Part shown: positions 42,701 to 57,700 of the stretch, piece by piece
How the letters are laid out: each line of letters starts with the position of its first letter
Position numbering within the stretch: position 1 is the first letter of the stretch
Assembly (NCBI GenBank): GCA_032622095.1
Contig: CP136061.1
Coordinates: 47,253,797 to 47,317,796 of the forward strand
Source: Siphonodentalium dalli
Taxonomy: Eukaryota > Mollusca > Scaphopoda > Gadilida > Siphonodentaliidae
Length of the DNA stretch: 64,000 bases
Direction: 5' to 3'
Position numbers and translations under genes: made by a program
Notes under the pieces: model-generated
Seen by the model: only the letters and a program-made list of their open reading frames with translations
Told to the model about the DNA's origin: nothing
Database searches by the model: none

Positions 42701-45700
42701 AAAAACATGACCCCCAGCTGCCATCTTGGATTTTACTCTTTGTATGACTAAATCCTTTAGCACGGGCTACAGGTCGTACCTTTAGTCTGATCATCATGAA
42801 ATTTCTCATGGCTGTTGAAATTGGAATGTAGATGGGAACGAGTCATTTTGGGGTCATTAGGACAAAAAACATGGCCGCCAGCGGCCATCTTTGATTTCAA
42901 AATTTAATCCATTAGCACGGGTCACAGGTAGTACTCTTTGCCTGATGATCATGAAATTTGTCATGGATGTTAATATTGACATGTAGATGGGACCGAGTAA
43001 TTTTGGGGTCATTCGGCCAAATAACATGGCCGCTGGCAGCCATCTTGGATTTTACTCTTTGTATGACTAAATTCTTTAGCACGGGCTACAGGTCGTACCT
43101 TTAGTCTGATCATCATAAAATTTGTCATGGATGTTAACAATGACATGTAGATGGGAACGAGTCATTTTGGGGTCATTCGGCCTAAAAACATGGCCGCCAG
43201 CAGCCATCTTGGATTTTACTCTTTGTATGACAAAATCCTTTAGCACGGGCTACAGGTCGTACCTTTTGTCTGATCATCATAAAAATTTTCATGGCTTTTG
43301 AAATTGGAATGTAGATGGGAACGAGTCATTTTGGGGTCATTAGGACAAAAAACATGGCCGCCAGTGGCCATCTTTGTTTTCAAAATTCAATCCATTAGCA
43401 CGGGCCACAGGTCGCATTGTTCGTCTGATCATCATGAAATTTGTCATGGATTTTAATATTGACATGTAGATGGGAACGAGTAATTTTGGGGTCATTCGGC
43501 CCAAAAACATGGCCGCCAGCAGCCATCTTGGATTTTACTCTTTGTATGACTAAATCCTTTAGCACGGGCTACAGGTCGTACCTTTAGTCTGATCATCATA
43601 AAATTTGTCATGGCTTTTGAAATTGGAATGTAGATGGGAACGAGTCATTTTGGGGTCATTCGGACAAAAAACATGGCTGCCAGTGGCCATCTTTGATTTC
43701 AAAATTCAATCCATTAGCACTGGCCACAGGTCGTACTGTTTATCTGATCATCATGAAATTTGTCATGGATGTTAATATTGACATGTAGATGGGAACGAGT
43801 CATTTTGGGGGTCATTCGGCCAAAAAACATGGCCGCTGGCAGCCATCTTGGATTTTACTCTTTGTATGACTAAATTCTTTAGCACGGGCTACAGGTCGTA
43901 CCTTTAGTCTGATCATCATAAAATTTGTCATGGATGTTAACAATGACATGTAGATGGGAACGAGTCATTTTGGGGTCATTCGGCCAAAAAACATGGCCGC
44001 CAGCAGCCATCTTGGATCATCATGAAATTTGGCATGGATGTTAATATTGACATGTAGATGGGAACGATTAATTTTGGGGTCATTCAGCCAAAAAACATTG
44101 CCGCAGCTGCCATCTTGGATTTTACTCTTTGTATGACTAAATCCTTTAGCATGGGCTACAGGTCATACCTTTCATCATAAAATTTGTCATGGATGTTAAC
44201 AATGACATGTAGATGGGAACGAGTCATTTTGGGGTCATTCGGCTGAAAAACATGGCCGCCAGCGACCATCTTTGATTTCAAAATTCAATTCATTAGCACG
44301 GGCTACATGTCGTACTGTTCGTCTGATCATCATGAAATTTGTCATGGATGTTAATACATGTATTGACATGTAGATGTGAACGATTAATTTTGGGGTCATT
44401 CGGCCAAAAAACATGGCCATTGGCGGCCATCTTAGATTTTACTCTTTGTATGACTAAATCCTTTAGCACGGGCTACAGGTCGTACCTTTAGTCTGATCAT
44501 CATACAATTTGTCATGGCTGTTGAAATTGGAATGTAGATGGGAACGAGTCATCTTGGGGTCATTCGGAAAAAATCATGGCCGCCAGCGGCCATCTTGGAT
44601 TTCAAATTTGAATCCATTAGCACGGGCTACAGGTCGTACTGTTCATTTGCATCATGACATTTGTCGTGGGTGTTAATATTGACTTGTAGATGGGAACGAG
44701 TAATTTTGAGGTCATTCGGCCATCTTAGATTTTACTCTTTGTATGACAGGCTACAGGTCGTATCTTTAGTCTGATCATCATAAAATTTGTCATGGCTGTT
44801 GAAATTGATATGTAGATGGGAACGAGTCATTTTGGGGTTATTCGGCATTAAAACATGGCTGCCAGTGGCCATTTTGGATTCTACTCTTTGCATGACTAAA
44901 GCTATCAAATGTTTTTGAATTGTTGGAACACATAGCCGCCAGCAACCATCTTAGATTTTACTTTTATATACATGTATATATATATCTTTTCATGTTGATA
45001 AACTAGTATTAGACATTTAACTTTCCACATTCCTAATCACTCCATCGACAGTAACACATTAAATTATTCCCTTTCCAAGTTGAGCTACAGTGTCATTGAC
45101 ACTTTCATTTTTAGAACTTAGAGGGCAGTATACATTGATAACAGGTTAACTTTGTATTAAGATAACAAAAATTCATCCACAAAAATATCATTACTCTCTG
45201 TTACTCCAGCAAATTTCCATTGCAAACTCATTAGCACTACCTGCCCCATTGTGTTCACAAAATACTCACTGTCCAAACTAAACAATTCTCAAAAGGAGCC
45301 TCAAAAATATAAGAGAATGCACTGGCTTACAAGGTCAAGGTAAATATTGTTAGGCCAATGTATTCTCGTATATATGCGAGATTTGCATATATAAGAGAAT
45401 GCATTGGCACAGGGTTTTCACAAAATTTATAGCCGTCCATCTAGCCGACCGTCCATCCGCTCATATATCTCAACCATGGGTGATCGGATCTCAATGAAAT
45501 TTGGTATGCAGGTTTGGCATCAGGAGGGCTTTCAAAAGAGGTTTCATTGATGTTGTTCACATTTTCTTGTTAAAGAGTTATCCCTCTTTGTTTATCTGAA
45601 AATGTTGGATTTCCGTCAGTCAGCTCTTATATCTCAACCATGGGTTATCGGATGTCAATGAAAATTTATATGCAGGTTTGGCATCATGAGAGCTTTCAAA

Positions 45701-48700
45701 AGAGGTTTCTTACCGTTGTTCACATTTTCCGTTCAAGAGTTATCCCTCTTTCTTTATCTGAAAATGTTGGATTTCCGTCCATCATTTGTTAGAATTGTCA
45801 AGTAATTTGTTCGTTCATCACACTTTTTTTCCCAATTTGGTTTCCGACCTGCCCATATTTCAGTTTTCACCAATGGGTTATCCCAGCACCCGTGGTGCAA
45901 ACCTCTTGCTTTTTTTATCGCTAATTAATCAAAATGAAGAAGAAATATTTCAGGAGTTTTACCTCCTGAAGTGTTTACCAGGTGTGTATTTCCCGATATA
46001 CTAATTTATAAGTGTGATAACATTGACAAGCATCATCCATATATATTTTGACAAATTTGAATTTTGACCATATTAAGAATACGCTTCATAAAATGATTAA
46101 ATATTATTAGAGTTGACCTTAATTAAATTATGTTTTGTTGCTTTTACTAGCTTGCTGACGAAGATGTGGATGAGTTTGAAAGCAAGAGTATCTGTGATTT
46201 CCAGAATGGTTGCCGGGTTACCAGTCTAGCATGGAGTCCAGAAACAACTCTTTCTACAGTACCAAGATGCCTCAGGTATAATTCAATTGATTAATTAAGT
46301 ATTCAAGCCTTGAAATAGTGTGTCTGTCATTTGCAGAATGAGGTCCCCAGAGGGTGAATTTAGTGATGCTACCCCGCATATCGTGCTAGCATCACCAAAT
46401 TCACCCTGTGGGGACCTTATTCTGCTGAGGTGTTAGCAGAATGAGGTCCCCAGAGGGTGAATTTGGTGATGCTAGCCCGCTATGCGGGGTAGCATCACTA
46501 AATTCATCCTCTGGGGACCTCATTTTGCAAATGACAGACCCACTATTTCAAGGCTTGTAAGTATTGAATATTGTTGATTAACCCTTCCATGACTGGAGCT
46601 TTCTGAAATTTTGTGAAAACCCTGTGCCAATGCATTCTCCCATAGGGAGCCTCACATATATAAGAGAATACATTGGCCTAATAATAAATACCTTGACCTT
46701 GTAAGCCAGTGCATTCTCTTATATATGCGAGGCTCCCTATATATAGACTTGCATATATAAGAGAATGCACTGGCACATGATCTTCAATGCTGCACCAGCG
46801 CATCTCCTGGATGAAAGGTTAAGGTCATGTGGTGGTTTTTAACCACATTATTTATTATTTTCATTTTAAGGTTGTATGAATTATCTCCCTTTGAAATCCA
46901 ACAGTATTGAGTCAAGATGTCCAGTTTACTAGACATGCTTATCAATCGACGTAAGCAGAACAAATTTGCAGCAGTGAGAAACAAATATTTCTGTGAGATT
47001 GAAATAATTGGTCACCTCAGTGCCATCTTAACTCTTTCTATGCTAAACACTCATTGACGAGTAGTTCCCTTAGGGATTGTTGAGATAATAAGTTCAACAA
47101 ACATAGGTCATTTGTTGAACTTATTATATGAACATTTCCCTCCAATGAATATGAATTATTCTGCTCTTGTATTTATCTGTTTTTCAGTCTATTGTCTGCT
47201 TTTACTAGTATATCCTGAACACCCCTCCAAAAGAATAGTAGACCATTCCAATGCATACTTGTATAACTGAATGTGGGAATCCATATAGCATGAAAAAGGT
47301 TAATCTACATTGTACTAATGAGCTTGTAATGAAAACTGGAAGAAAAAATGAAAAAAATATTACTCATCTTCAGTTTAAATCAAATTGGAATGTTCCCAAC
47401 AAACGATTTGCTTACCAGTATCTTGACCTGATTGTTAAATACAAATATATAAACTCTTTAACGCTTGATATCAGTGTTCCCGCTGGCCCAGAAATTCCTT
47501 TAGCCATTATTTTAGCCTAATGCCAATTTTTTTTAGCCACTTGTTTGGGAACATATTTTGAGATAAATCGCGGCCAGTTGGAAGATCGATTGGTTTTTGT
47601 AAAAAGTTGGAATTAATTAATACGCCTTTATACGGATCAAACTGCAAATGAAAGAAATTCATTTTGGAAATTTGACTCGCAATAAAAACCTCCGCCACTT
47701 GAGGTGATTAAGCACTTTTCCACTCAAAAGTTGCGTTTATTACAACACAAAGCGTCGGCCATTGACACTGTGTGAAATCAACACCAATGTACACCTATTA
47801 CTAATTGCTCCAAGCACATCGGGTCGTGTAACATACATGGGGTGCGGACGCTTCTGTTGTTTTGGTGTCAGCTGCGCGTAATGCATTTAGACCGATGACT
47901 GCTTGTGTGTTTATAATCGCCACATTGTCCAGATGGACACATTTGGGAGGAAATTAGTTTAGCCATTTTTTTCGCCATTTTGTCATTTTTTTTCGCCATT
48001 TACAATTTATTTTCGCAAATGGCTAAAATGGCTACCGCCAGCGTGAACACTGCTTGATATCTAATGCCACCAAATACATTGTATCGGTTGCCTACATCCA
48101 CATTTTGCACAATCAAACTTACTTGGGAGTAAGTTGTTTTGAAGTACATAGAGGGATAATCATAGCTCTGAATATGTGTGTCTTTGCTAATAATATACCT
48201 GGATTTTTCTGTATTTTGATACTGATCGTTAAATTGGCTATTTTGGTGATAATATACATGATATTGCTAAATTTTGATGCCTCATACATCACTTTGATGC
48301 CGTATCATATTTTAAGCCATATTTCTATAGTACTGAAATCAATTTATTTCTTGTTGAGACAGACGAACATTTCAGTCATATAAATTTTAAAAACTTTAAT
48401 TAACTGGCTTTTTGACATTGTCCGTAGATGCTTGCTGGGGCAGCGTCACATGTATTCAACAGACCTGTCAAATTATGTCAGTAGGTGTCAAATAGTTTAT
48501 GTAACATGCATTTAATTTTTTATCTCAGGTTTGTAGCTGCTGGTGCTGACAAGGTTCTGAGAATCTTCAACTCAGATATGAAAGGCAACGATAATGTTAC
48601 AGTAAGAATCATTACCAGTTGTAATCTTAACCCTTTGATGGGTGAGTACGTCATATATGACTTCATTATCCATGGGTGGATATGTTATTGATTATATTGT

Positions 48701-51700
48701 AACAATCACCTATTGTAACAAATAAATCATACATTTGACTTGTTAAAAGCATGAATCAATGTAAATAATAAAATAATATATATCCATAAAAAGTTTCCTT
48801 TTAGGAAATGAATTTTCAAGGTTATGATACAGTAACATAATAGTTCCCTAAAACTATGTCGTTCCACCCACCAACCGTAAAACGACATAAATGTCACTCA
48901 ACCCGCCTAAGGGTTAATATGAAAGGCAATGGTAATGTTGCAGTAAGATTCATAATCCAATATAATGCCCCTAAATTACTTTTTAGCTCAACTTTACTTT
49001 GTAAAGTTTGAGCTATTGCCATGGCTTTGTCGTCCGTCGTCCATGTGTGCGTGTGTACGTCAACAATACAGGCTACAGGTCGTACCTTTGGTCGGATCAT
49101 TATGAAATTTGTCATAGCTGTTGACATCAACATTTAGACCGGAATGATTAATTTTGGGGTCATTCGGAAAAAAAACATGGCCGCCAGCGGCCATCTTGGA
49201 TTTAAAAATTAGCACGGGCCACAGGTGGTACCTTTAGTCTGATCATCATGAAATTTGTCATGGATGTTAATATTGACATGTAGATGGGAACGACTCATTT
49301 TGGGGTCATTTGTCCGAAAAACATGGCCGCCAGCAGCCATCTTGGATTTTACTCTTTGTATGACTAAATCCTTTAGCACGGGCTACAGGTCGTACCTTTA
49401 GTCTGATCATCATAAAATTTGTCATGAATGTTAATAATGACATGTAGATGGGAACGAGTCATTTTGGGGTCATTCGGCCAAAAAACATAGCCGCCAGCAG
49501 CCATCTTGGATTTTACTCTTTGTATGACTAAATCCTTTAGCACGGGCTTCATGTCGTACCTTTAGACTGATCATCATAAAATTTGTCATGGCTGTTGAAA
49601 TTGGAATGTAGATGGGAACGAGTCATTTTGGGGTTATTTGGCCAAAAAACATGGTTGCTGGCAGCCATCTTGCATTTTACTATTTGCATGACTAAAGCTA
49701 TCAAATGCTTTTGAATTTTATTGGAAAACATAGCCGCCAGCGACCAACTTAGATTTTATATATATCTTCATGTCCATAAACTAGTATTAGACATTCAACT
49801 TTCCACATTCCTAATCGCTCCATTGACTGTAATACATTAAATTATTCCCTTTCCAAGTTGAGCTACAGTGTCATTGACACTTTCATTATTTTAAATCTGA
49901 CATGGTGTGAAGGGTCCTTGGCTGGTAGGTATTCAGATTGCTAAAATGTGACTGATTTGTCAAAAAGAACCAGAGCTGGAATCACACTTTCCAAGTGACC
50001 CTCCCACCTTATATCCACCTCCCCCTCCTCCCGACCCTTCTCTCTCCTCCTACATCCCCAAAATTCTTGTCAAAGTTATACTGTATCTCTTTCTTGCTTT
50101 GAGTACAATAAGAACAGTTAATTACTTGACCACATTCTATTTCAAATTTGTTCTTATCCGACAAATTTGAATATGCAAATTCCTCAGAGCATAGATACTA
50201 TTGTTTATGTCTACTGGTGTTTTGCTAACCACCGCTTAGCCATGTGAATTTAATTAAAGTGATGTGAAACACTCCGGTAGGGTGATCAGATATAAACGGA
50301 GATTAATCTTGTTCAAAGTAGTAATTTTTACAAATATTATATCCAAATTGACAACACACACCATCATTGTTATGCCCCCGATCTCCGATGGAGATTTGGG
50401 GGTATATAGTGGAGCCCTCCGTCCGTCCGTCCTTCCGTCCGTCCTTCCGTCCGTCCTTCCGTCCGTCCGTCCTTCCGTCCGTACGAACATTTCAACTCAT
50501 AACTTTGGTTTCGCTAATTCAATTCAGTTGATCTTTGGTATGCCAATAGACCAGCCGGGGGGACAAGATGTCCCCATAACTGCGGTTTCGTCCGCCCATT
50601 TTTTCCAGAGTTACGCCCCTTTTTGGACTTAGAAAATTCAGGTTTTCTGCTACTTTTTTTGGTTTCCAGATGATAACTTGATTTTGGATTGTTTATTTGC
50701 AAAACCCGTTTTTTTGTGTATTACCAATATCGCAATACAGGTCAAGGTAAAATTTCGGTTCAATCGGATAATTTTTGTGAGAGTTATGACCCTTTTTCGA
50801 CTTAAAAAATTCAGTTTTTTTTTAGAAAATTCAGTTTTCCTTCTATTTTTGTGGCACCAGACCAAATTTGAAGCTAATATAGAACAACATGTGGCATTTT
50901 TATAGCGCTTAACCAGAAAGTTTCTCTGATTGTACAGTCGGGGGCGTTACCTCCGCCTAGCGGTGCACTTGTTATATATTAGTTAAAGGCAGCGACTCTC
51001 GATGGCGAAATCGTTTTCGTTAGTTTATCGCTGATAGATGGATCCCGAATCGAGTAGTAAATATTTACAATTGAACATAGTTCAGACTATGTTTTCTATG
51101 GAGTGGTATGGTCAATTTGCTTCAGATTTTTGGCAATGTTAGTAGAATGCTACATTCCTCCAGTTGGCATAGCACCTGGATACTAACTGATCAGTTTCAC
51201 GCACACGAAAAAGTACATAATATGTCTTTAACTAGAACAATGGAGCTCTACTGTAGATCCTTGGATTTATATTGTATCAAACAGGGCAGGTGATAGGAGA
51301 TTTAACCCTTTATACCCAATCCATGTCTTTTAACATTTTCCATTATTAAATAACTATATTATTTTGATATCTCACATGTCACTTTGCAACAATATAAATA
51401 GAACTGCTTGACCCTTCTCTGTTGACCCATAAATTCCAATAATTTGTTTTATTATGTACATTTGTCTATGCTAATTTAGTACATAACAGTATACTCTATA
51501 ATTCAACACATCAAAACTCTAGATTATGATTCCGAATATAGCAATTTACTATTGCCAAGAGATGGGTTAAACATCTGCCAATCGTTATCAGCCTCTCATT
51601 TTCTAATTTTGACATTTAGGTTTCTGTAAGGAACAAATTTCTCTGCTATTATTTGGATGCTTTAATCTCATATTTCGGGGCTGGTAACATTTCTTAATAC

Positions 51701-54700
51701 CTATTTGGCTCAAATTGGGTAGTGTTATCTTAGGGGCTGTGATTTGGTTTATTCAAATAAAGCTGGCCAATGATAAAGGGTGCCCTTAGCATTGTTCCCT
51801 CAAAGTTACAGAAACAATTCAATACTGTTTGATAATAGTAATTATATGTTTTATATGACCGCAGTAACAAGATATCCAACTGGCTATATGTAGAGTGCAT
51901 AACTATTCATTTTTACACATACTGCTTTTATCTGCTGATATCTCATTCAGGTTAACATCTCACCAGTCATTGATTCTTGATCACTCCAGGTTTGTGACGG
52001 ACACAAGGACTTCATTAACTCTGTTGTATTTGAACCAAACCATGGAGAACAGGTAGCGAGTACAAGTGACGACCAGACGTGTCGTGTCTGGAATGGGGAT
52101 GGTAACCTACAAATGACCTTACCACTGAACTCGGCTGGAATGTCCGTCTGCTGGCATCATGAAGAACAAATGAAGGTGAGGAATGTCTTAATAGATGCAG
52201 AAACTCACCCTTTGAGCTGCAAGTTATCACACGATAAAAAAAAATTTGTCAGAGATATTTCATTGAATTTGTTGTCAAGATAAGATGTTTTAATATCAAA
52301 AGGACACATCTGTTATTTTTCATTCATAGCTCCACAAAAAAGTAAAAGCAAAATATCTTATCCGAGATAAAAAACAAGGTTCTGGTTGAGATAGGGGTGC
52401 AGAGTTTTGACATAATCTGAAACAACAACTTACATTGTTTTGACAGTAAGGCTAAGATATGATTTGTAACACATATTTTACTTAAAATTGTTTTGAAAGA
52501 TAGATTTCCAATCAAAACTGCAGTAATACTCTAAAAATAGCCACATGTAAGTCTCTCTGGTGTAAAATTAGTATTTTATACATGTACCCCAAAATCAATA
52601 TAGAAATTTCAGGGAAGGGATAGCAGTGTTCGCGCTGTCGGTAGCCAAATTAGCCAATTTTTTTCGAATTTGGCTAATAAAAATTTCATTTGGCTAAACT
52701 TTTTTTCTACCCCAATTGGAAACAGAAAGCATGGATCTAGAAAGGCGCTGAATAGATCGACATTCAAGACGAAGTTAGGCGACAAAAGTATTTCGCACTT
52801 CGGAAATATCGCACCATAACTGTTCAATAAATATGCAGATTTTTTTTTTATACGCGGTCAATGACATCTACGATGTAAACATGTATGCTTTGAAGAGAGT
52901 TGCTATCAATGAGCACAATGAATAGGTGAATACCTAGTGATGACGCTGTTGTTTTATGGAGTATTTTTGTGATGTCCAATACATTGGCGGATCGGAATAA
53001 TATCCATCATTCACATTCACTGCACATAATCAAACTTCACCGAGACAGCAACAGGTAAGCTCTAACATTTTAGTAGCCTAATCGTCAAAAGGCTTAATCT
53101 GTATACTGATTGTGTAATTTTTAGCTCAACTTTACTTTGTAAAGTTTGAGCTATTGCCATGGCTTGGTATCCGTCGTCCGTGTGTGTGTGTGCGTGATGC
53201 ATCAACAATTTCCTTTAGCACGGGCTACAGTTTGTACCTTTGGTCCAATTATTATGAAATTTGTCATGGATGTTGACATTGACATGTAGATGGGAACGAG
53301 TCATTTTTGGGGTCATTCGGAAAAAAAACATGGCCGCCAGCGGCCATCTTGGATATCAAAATTCAATCCATTAGCACGGGCTACAGGCCGTACTGTTCAT
53401 CTTATTATCATGAAATTTGTCATGGATGTTAATATTGACATGTAGATTGGAACGAGCAATTTTGGGGTTATTCGGCCAAAAAAGATGGCCGCTGGCAGCC
53501 ATCATGGATTTTACTCTTTGTATGACTAAATTCTTTAGCACGGGCTACAGGTCGTACTTTTAGTCTGATCATCATAAAATTTGTCATGGATGTTAACAAT
53601 GACATGTAGTTGGGAACGAGTCATTTTGGGGAAATTCGGCCGAAAAACATGGCCGCCAGCAGCCATCTTGGATTATACTTTTTGCATGACTAAATCCTTT
53701 GACACAGGCTACAGGTCGTACCTTTGGTCAGATCATCATAAAATGTGTCATGGATGTTAACAATGACATGTTGATGGGAACGAGTCATTTTTGGGTCATT
53801 CGGGCAAAAAACATGGCCGCCAGCAGCCATCTTGGATTTACTCTTTGTATGACTAAATCCTTTAGCACGGGCTACAGGTCGTACCTTTAGTCTGATCATC
53901 ATGAAATTTGTCATGGCTTTTGAAATTGGAATGTAGATGGGAACGAGTCATTTTGGGGTCATTTGGACAAAAAACATGGCCGCCAGCTGCCATCTTTGAT
54001 TTCAAAATTTAATCCATTAGCACGGGCCACAGGTCGTACTGTTCGTCTGATCATCATGAAATTTGTCATGGATGTTAATATTGACATGTAGATTGGAACG
54101 AGTAATTTTGGGGTCATTCGGCCAAAAAAATGGCCGCCAGCAGCCATCATTGATTTTACTCTTTGTATGACTAAATTCTTTAACACAGGCTACAGGTCGT
54201 ACCTTTAGTCTGATCATCATAATATTTGTCATGGATGTTAACAATGACATGTAGATGGGAACGAGTCATTTTGGGGAAATCGGCCGAAAAACATGGCCGC
54301 CAGCAGCCATCTTGGATTTTACTCTTTGTATGACTAAATCCTTTAGCACGGGCTACAGGTCGTACCTTTAGTCTGAGCATCATAAAATTTGTCATGATGT
54401 TAATAATGACATGTAGATGGGAACGAGTCATTTTGGGGTCATTTGGCCAAAAAACATGGCCACCAGCAGCCATCTTGGATTTTACTCTTTGTATGACTAA
54501 ATGCTTTAGCACGGACTACAGGTCGTACCTTGAGTCTGATCATCATGAAATTTTTCATGGCTGTTGAAATTGGAATGTAGATGGGAACGAGTCATTTTGG
54601 GGTCATTCGGGCGAAAAAACATGGCCCCCAGTGGCCATCTTTGAGTTCAAAATTCAATCCATTTGCACGGGCTACAGGTCTTACTGTTCATCTGATCATC

Positions 54701-57700
54701 ATGAAATTTGTCATGGATGTTAATATTAACATGTAGATGGGAACGATTAATATTGGGGTCATTTGGCCAAAAAACATGGCCACAGCAGCCATCTTGGATT
54801 TTACTCTTTATATGACTAAATCCTTTAGCACGGGCTACAGGTCGTAACTTTAGTCTGATCATCATAAATTTTGTCATGGATGTTAACAATGATATGCAGA
54901 TGGGAACAGGTCATTTTGGGGTCATTCGGCCGAAAAACATGGCAGCCAGCAGCCATCTTGGATTTTACTCTTTGTATGACTAAATCCTTTAGCACGGGCT
55001 ACAGGTCGTACCTTTAGTGTGATCATCATAAAATTTGTCAGGGATGTTAATATTGGCATGGAGATGGGAACGAGTCATTTTTAGCTCAACTTACTTTTGT
55101 AAGTTTGAGCTATTGCCATGGTTTGGCGTCCGTCGTCCGTGTGTGTGTGTGTGCGTGTGTCCGTCAACAATTTCATTTGGCGCGGGCTACAGGTTGTACC
55201 TTTGGTTTGATCTTCATGAAATTTGTCATGAATGTTGACATTGACATGTAGATGTAGTCATTTTGGGGTCATTGGGCCAAAAAACATGGCCGCTGGCAGC
55301 CATCTTGGATTTCAAGATTCAATCCATTGGCACGGCCTACAGGTCGTACTGTTCATCTGATCATCATGAAATTTGTCATTGATGTTAATAATGACATGTA
55401 GATGGGAACGAGTGATTTTGGGGTCGTTCGGCCAAAAAACATGGCTGCCAGCAGCCATCTTGGATTTTACTCTTTGCATGACTAAATCCTTTGGCGCGGG
55501 CTACAGGTCGTTGTTTTGGTCGGAAGTTTATGAAATTCGGCCAAAAAACATGGCCGCCAGCAGCCATCTTGGATTTTACTCTTTGCATGACTAAATCCTT
55601 TGGCGCGGGCTACAGGTTGTACCTTTGGTCTAATCTTTATGAAATTTGTCATGAATGTTGACATTGACATGTAGATGGGAACGAATCATTGTGGGGTCAT
55701 TCGGCCAAAAAACATGGCCGCCAGCAGCCATCTTGGATTTTACTCTTTGCATGACTAAATCCTTTGGCGCGGGCTACAGGTCGTTGTTTTGGTCGGAAGT
55801 TTATGAAATTCGGCCAAAAAACATGGCCACCAGCAGCCATCTTGGATTTTACTCTTTGCATGACTAAATCCTTTGGCGCGGGCTACAGGTCGTAGCTTCG
55901 ATCGGAACATCATGAAATTTGTCATGGATGTTAAGAATGACATGTAGATGGGAACGAGTGATTTTGGGGTCGTTCGGCCGAAAAACATGGCCGCCAGCAG
56001 CCATCTTGGATTTACTCTTTGCATGACTAAATCCTTTGGCCCGGGCTACAGGTCGTACCTTTGGTCTGATCTTTAGTAAATTTGTCATGAATGTTGACAT
56101 TGACATGTAGATGGGAACGAGTCATTTTGGGGTCATTCGGCCAAAAAACATGGCCGCTGGCAGCCATCTTGGATTTCAAGATTCAATCCATTGGCGTGGG
56201 CTACAGATCGTACTGTTCGCCTGATCATCATGAAATTTGTCATTGATGTTAATAATGACATGTAGATGGGAACGAGTGATTTTGGTGTCGTTCGGCCAAA
56301 AAACATGGCTGCCAGCAGCCATCTTGGATTTTACTCTTTGCATGACTAAATCCTTTGGCGCGGGCTACAGGTTGTACCTTTGGTCTAATCTTTATGAAAG
56401 TTGACATTGACATGTAGATGGGAACGAATCATTGTGGGGTCATTTTGCCAAAAAACATGGCTGCTGGTGGCCATCTTAAATTTCAAAATTCAATCCATTG
56501 GCGCGGGCTACAGGTCGTACTGTTCATCTGATCATCATGAAATTTGTCATGGATGTTAATATTGACATGTAGATGGGAACGAGTCATTTTGGGGTCGTTC
56601 GGCCAATAAACATGTCCGCCAGCAGCCATCTTGGATTTTACTCTTTGCATGACTAAATCCTTTGGTGCGGGCTACAGGTCGTAGCTTTGATCGGAACATC
56701 ATGAAATTTGTCATGGATGTTAAGAATGACATGTAGATGGGAACGAGTGATTTTGGGGTCGTTCGGCCGAAAAACATGGCCGCCAGCAGCCATCTTGGAT
56801 TTTACTATTTGCATGACTAAATCCTTTGGCGCGGGCTACAGGTCGTACCTTTGGTCTGATCATCATGAAATTAGTCATTGATGTTAATAATGACATGTAG
56901 ATGGGAACGAGTGATTTTGGGGTCGTTCGGCCCAAAAAACATGGCTGCCAGCAGCCATCTTGGATTTCAAGATTCAATCCATTGGCGCGGGCTACAGGTC
57001 GTACTGTTCGTCTGATCATCATGAAATTTGTCATTGATGTTAATAATGACATGTAGATGGGAACGAGTGATTTTGGGGTCGTTCGGCCAAAAAACATGGC
57101 TGCCAGCAGCCATCTTGGATTTTACTCTTTGCATGACTAAATCCTTTGGCGCGGGCTACAGGTCATTGTGTTGGTCGGAAGTTTATGAAATTTGTCATGG
57201 ATGTTAACACTGACATGTAGATGGGAACGAGTGATTTTGGAGTCGTTCGGCCAAAAAACATGGCCGCCAGCAGCCATCTTGGATTTTACTCTTTGCATGA
57301 CTAAATCCTTTGGCACGGGCTACAGGTTGTACCTTTGGTCTAATCTTTATGAAATTTGTCATGAATGTTGACATTGACATGTAGATGGGAACGAATCATT
57401 GTGGGGTCATTCGGCCAAAAAACATGGCTGCCAGCGGCCATCTTGGATTTCAAAATTCAATCCATTGGCGCGGTCTACAGGTCGTACTGTTCGTCTGATC
57501 ATCATGAAATTTGTAGGTCGTAGCTTTGGTCAGATCTTCATAAAATTTGTCATGGATGTTAACAATTATATGTAGATGGGAACGAGTTATTTTGGGGTCA
57601 ATTGGCCAAAAAAAATGGCCACCAGCAGCCATCTTGTATTTTACACTTTGCATCACTGAATCCTTTGGCGCAGGTTAGACATTTCAATTAGCACCTTTCC

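Noticed and set aside
42166-45109. CRISPR-like regular repeat array
   Set aside because: Units are long (~160 bp) diverged tandem repeats with no unique spacers, bounded by hairpin ends, in a eukaryotic intron.
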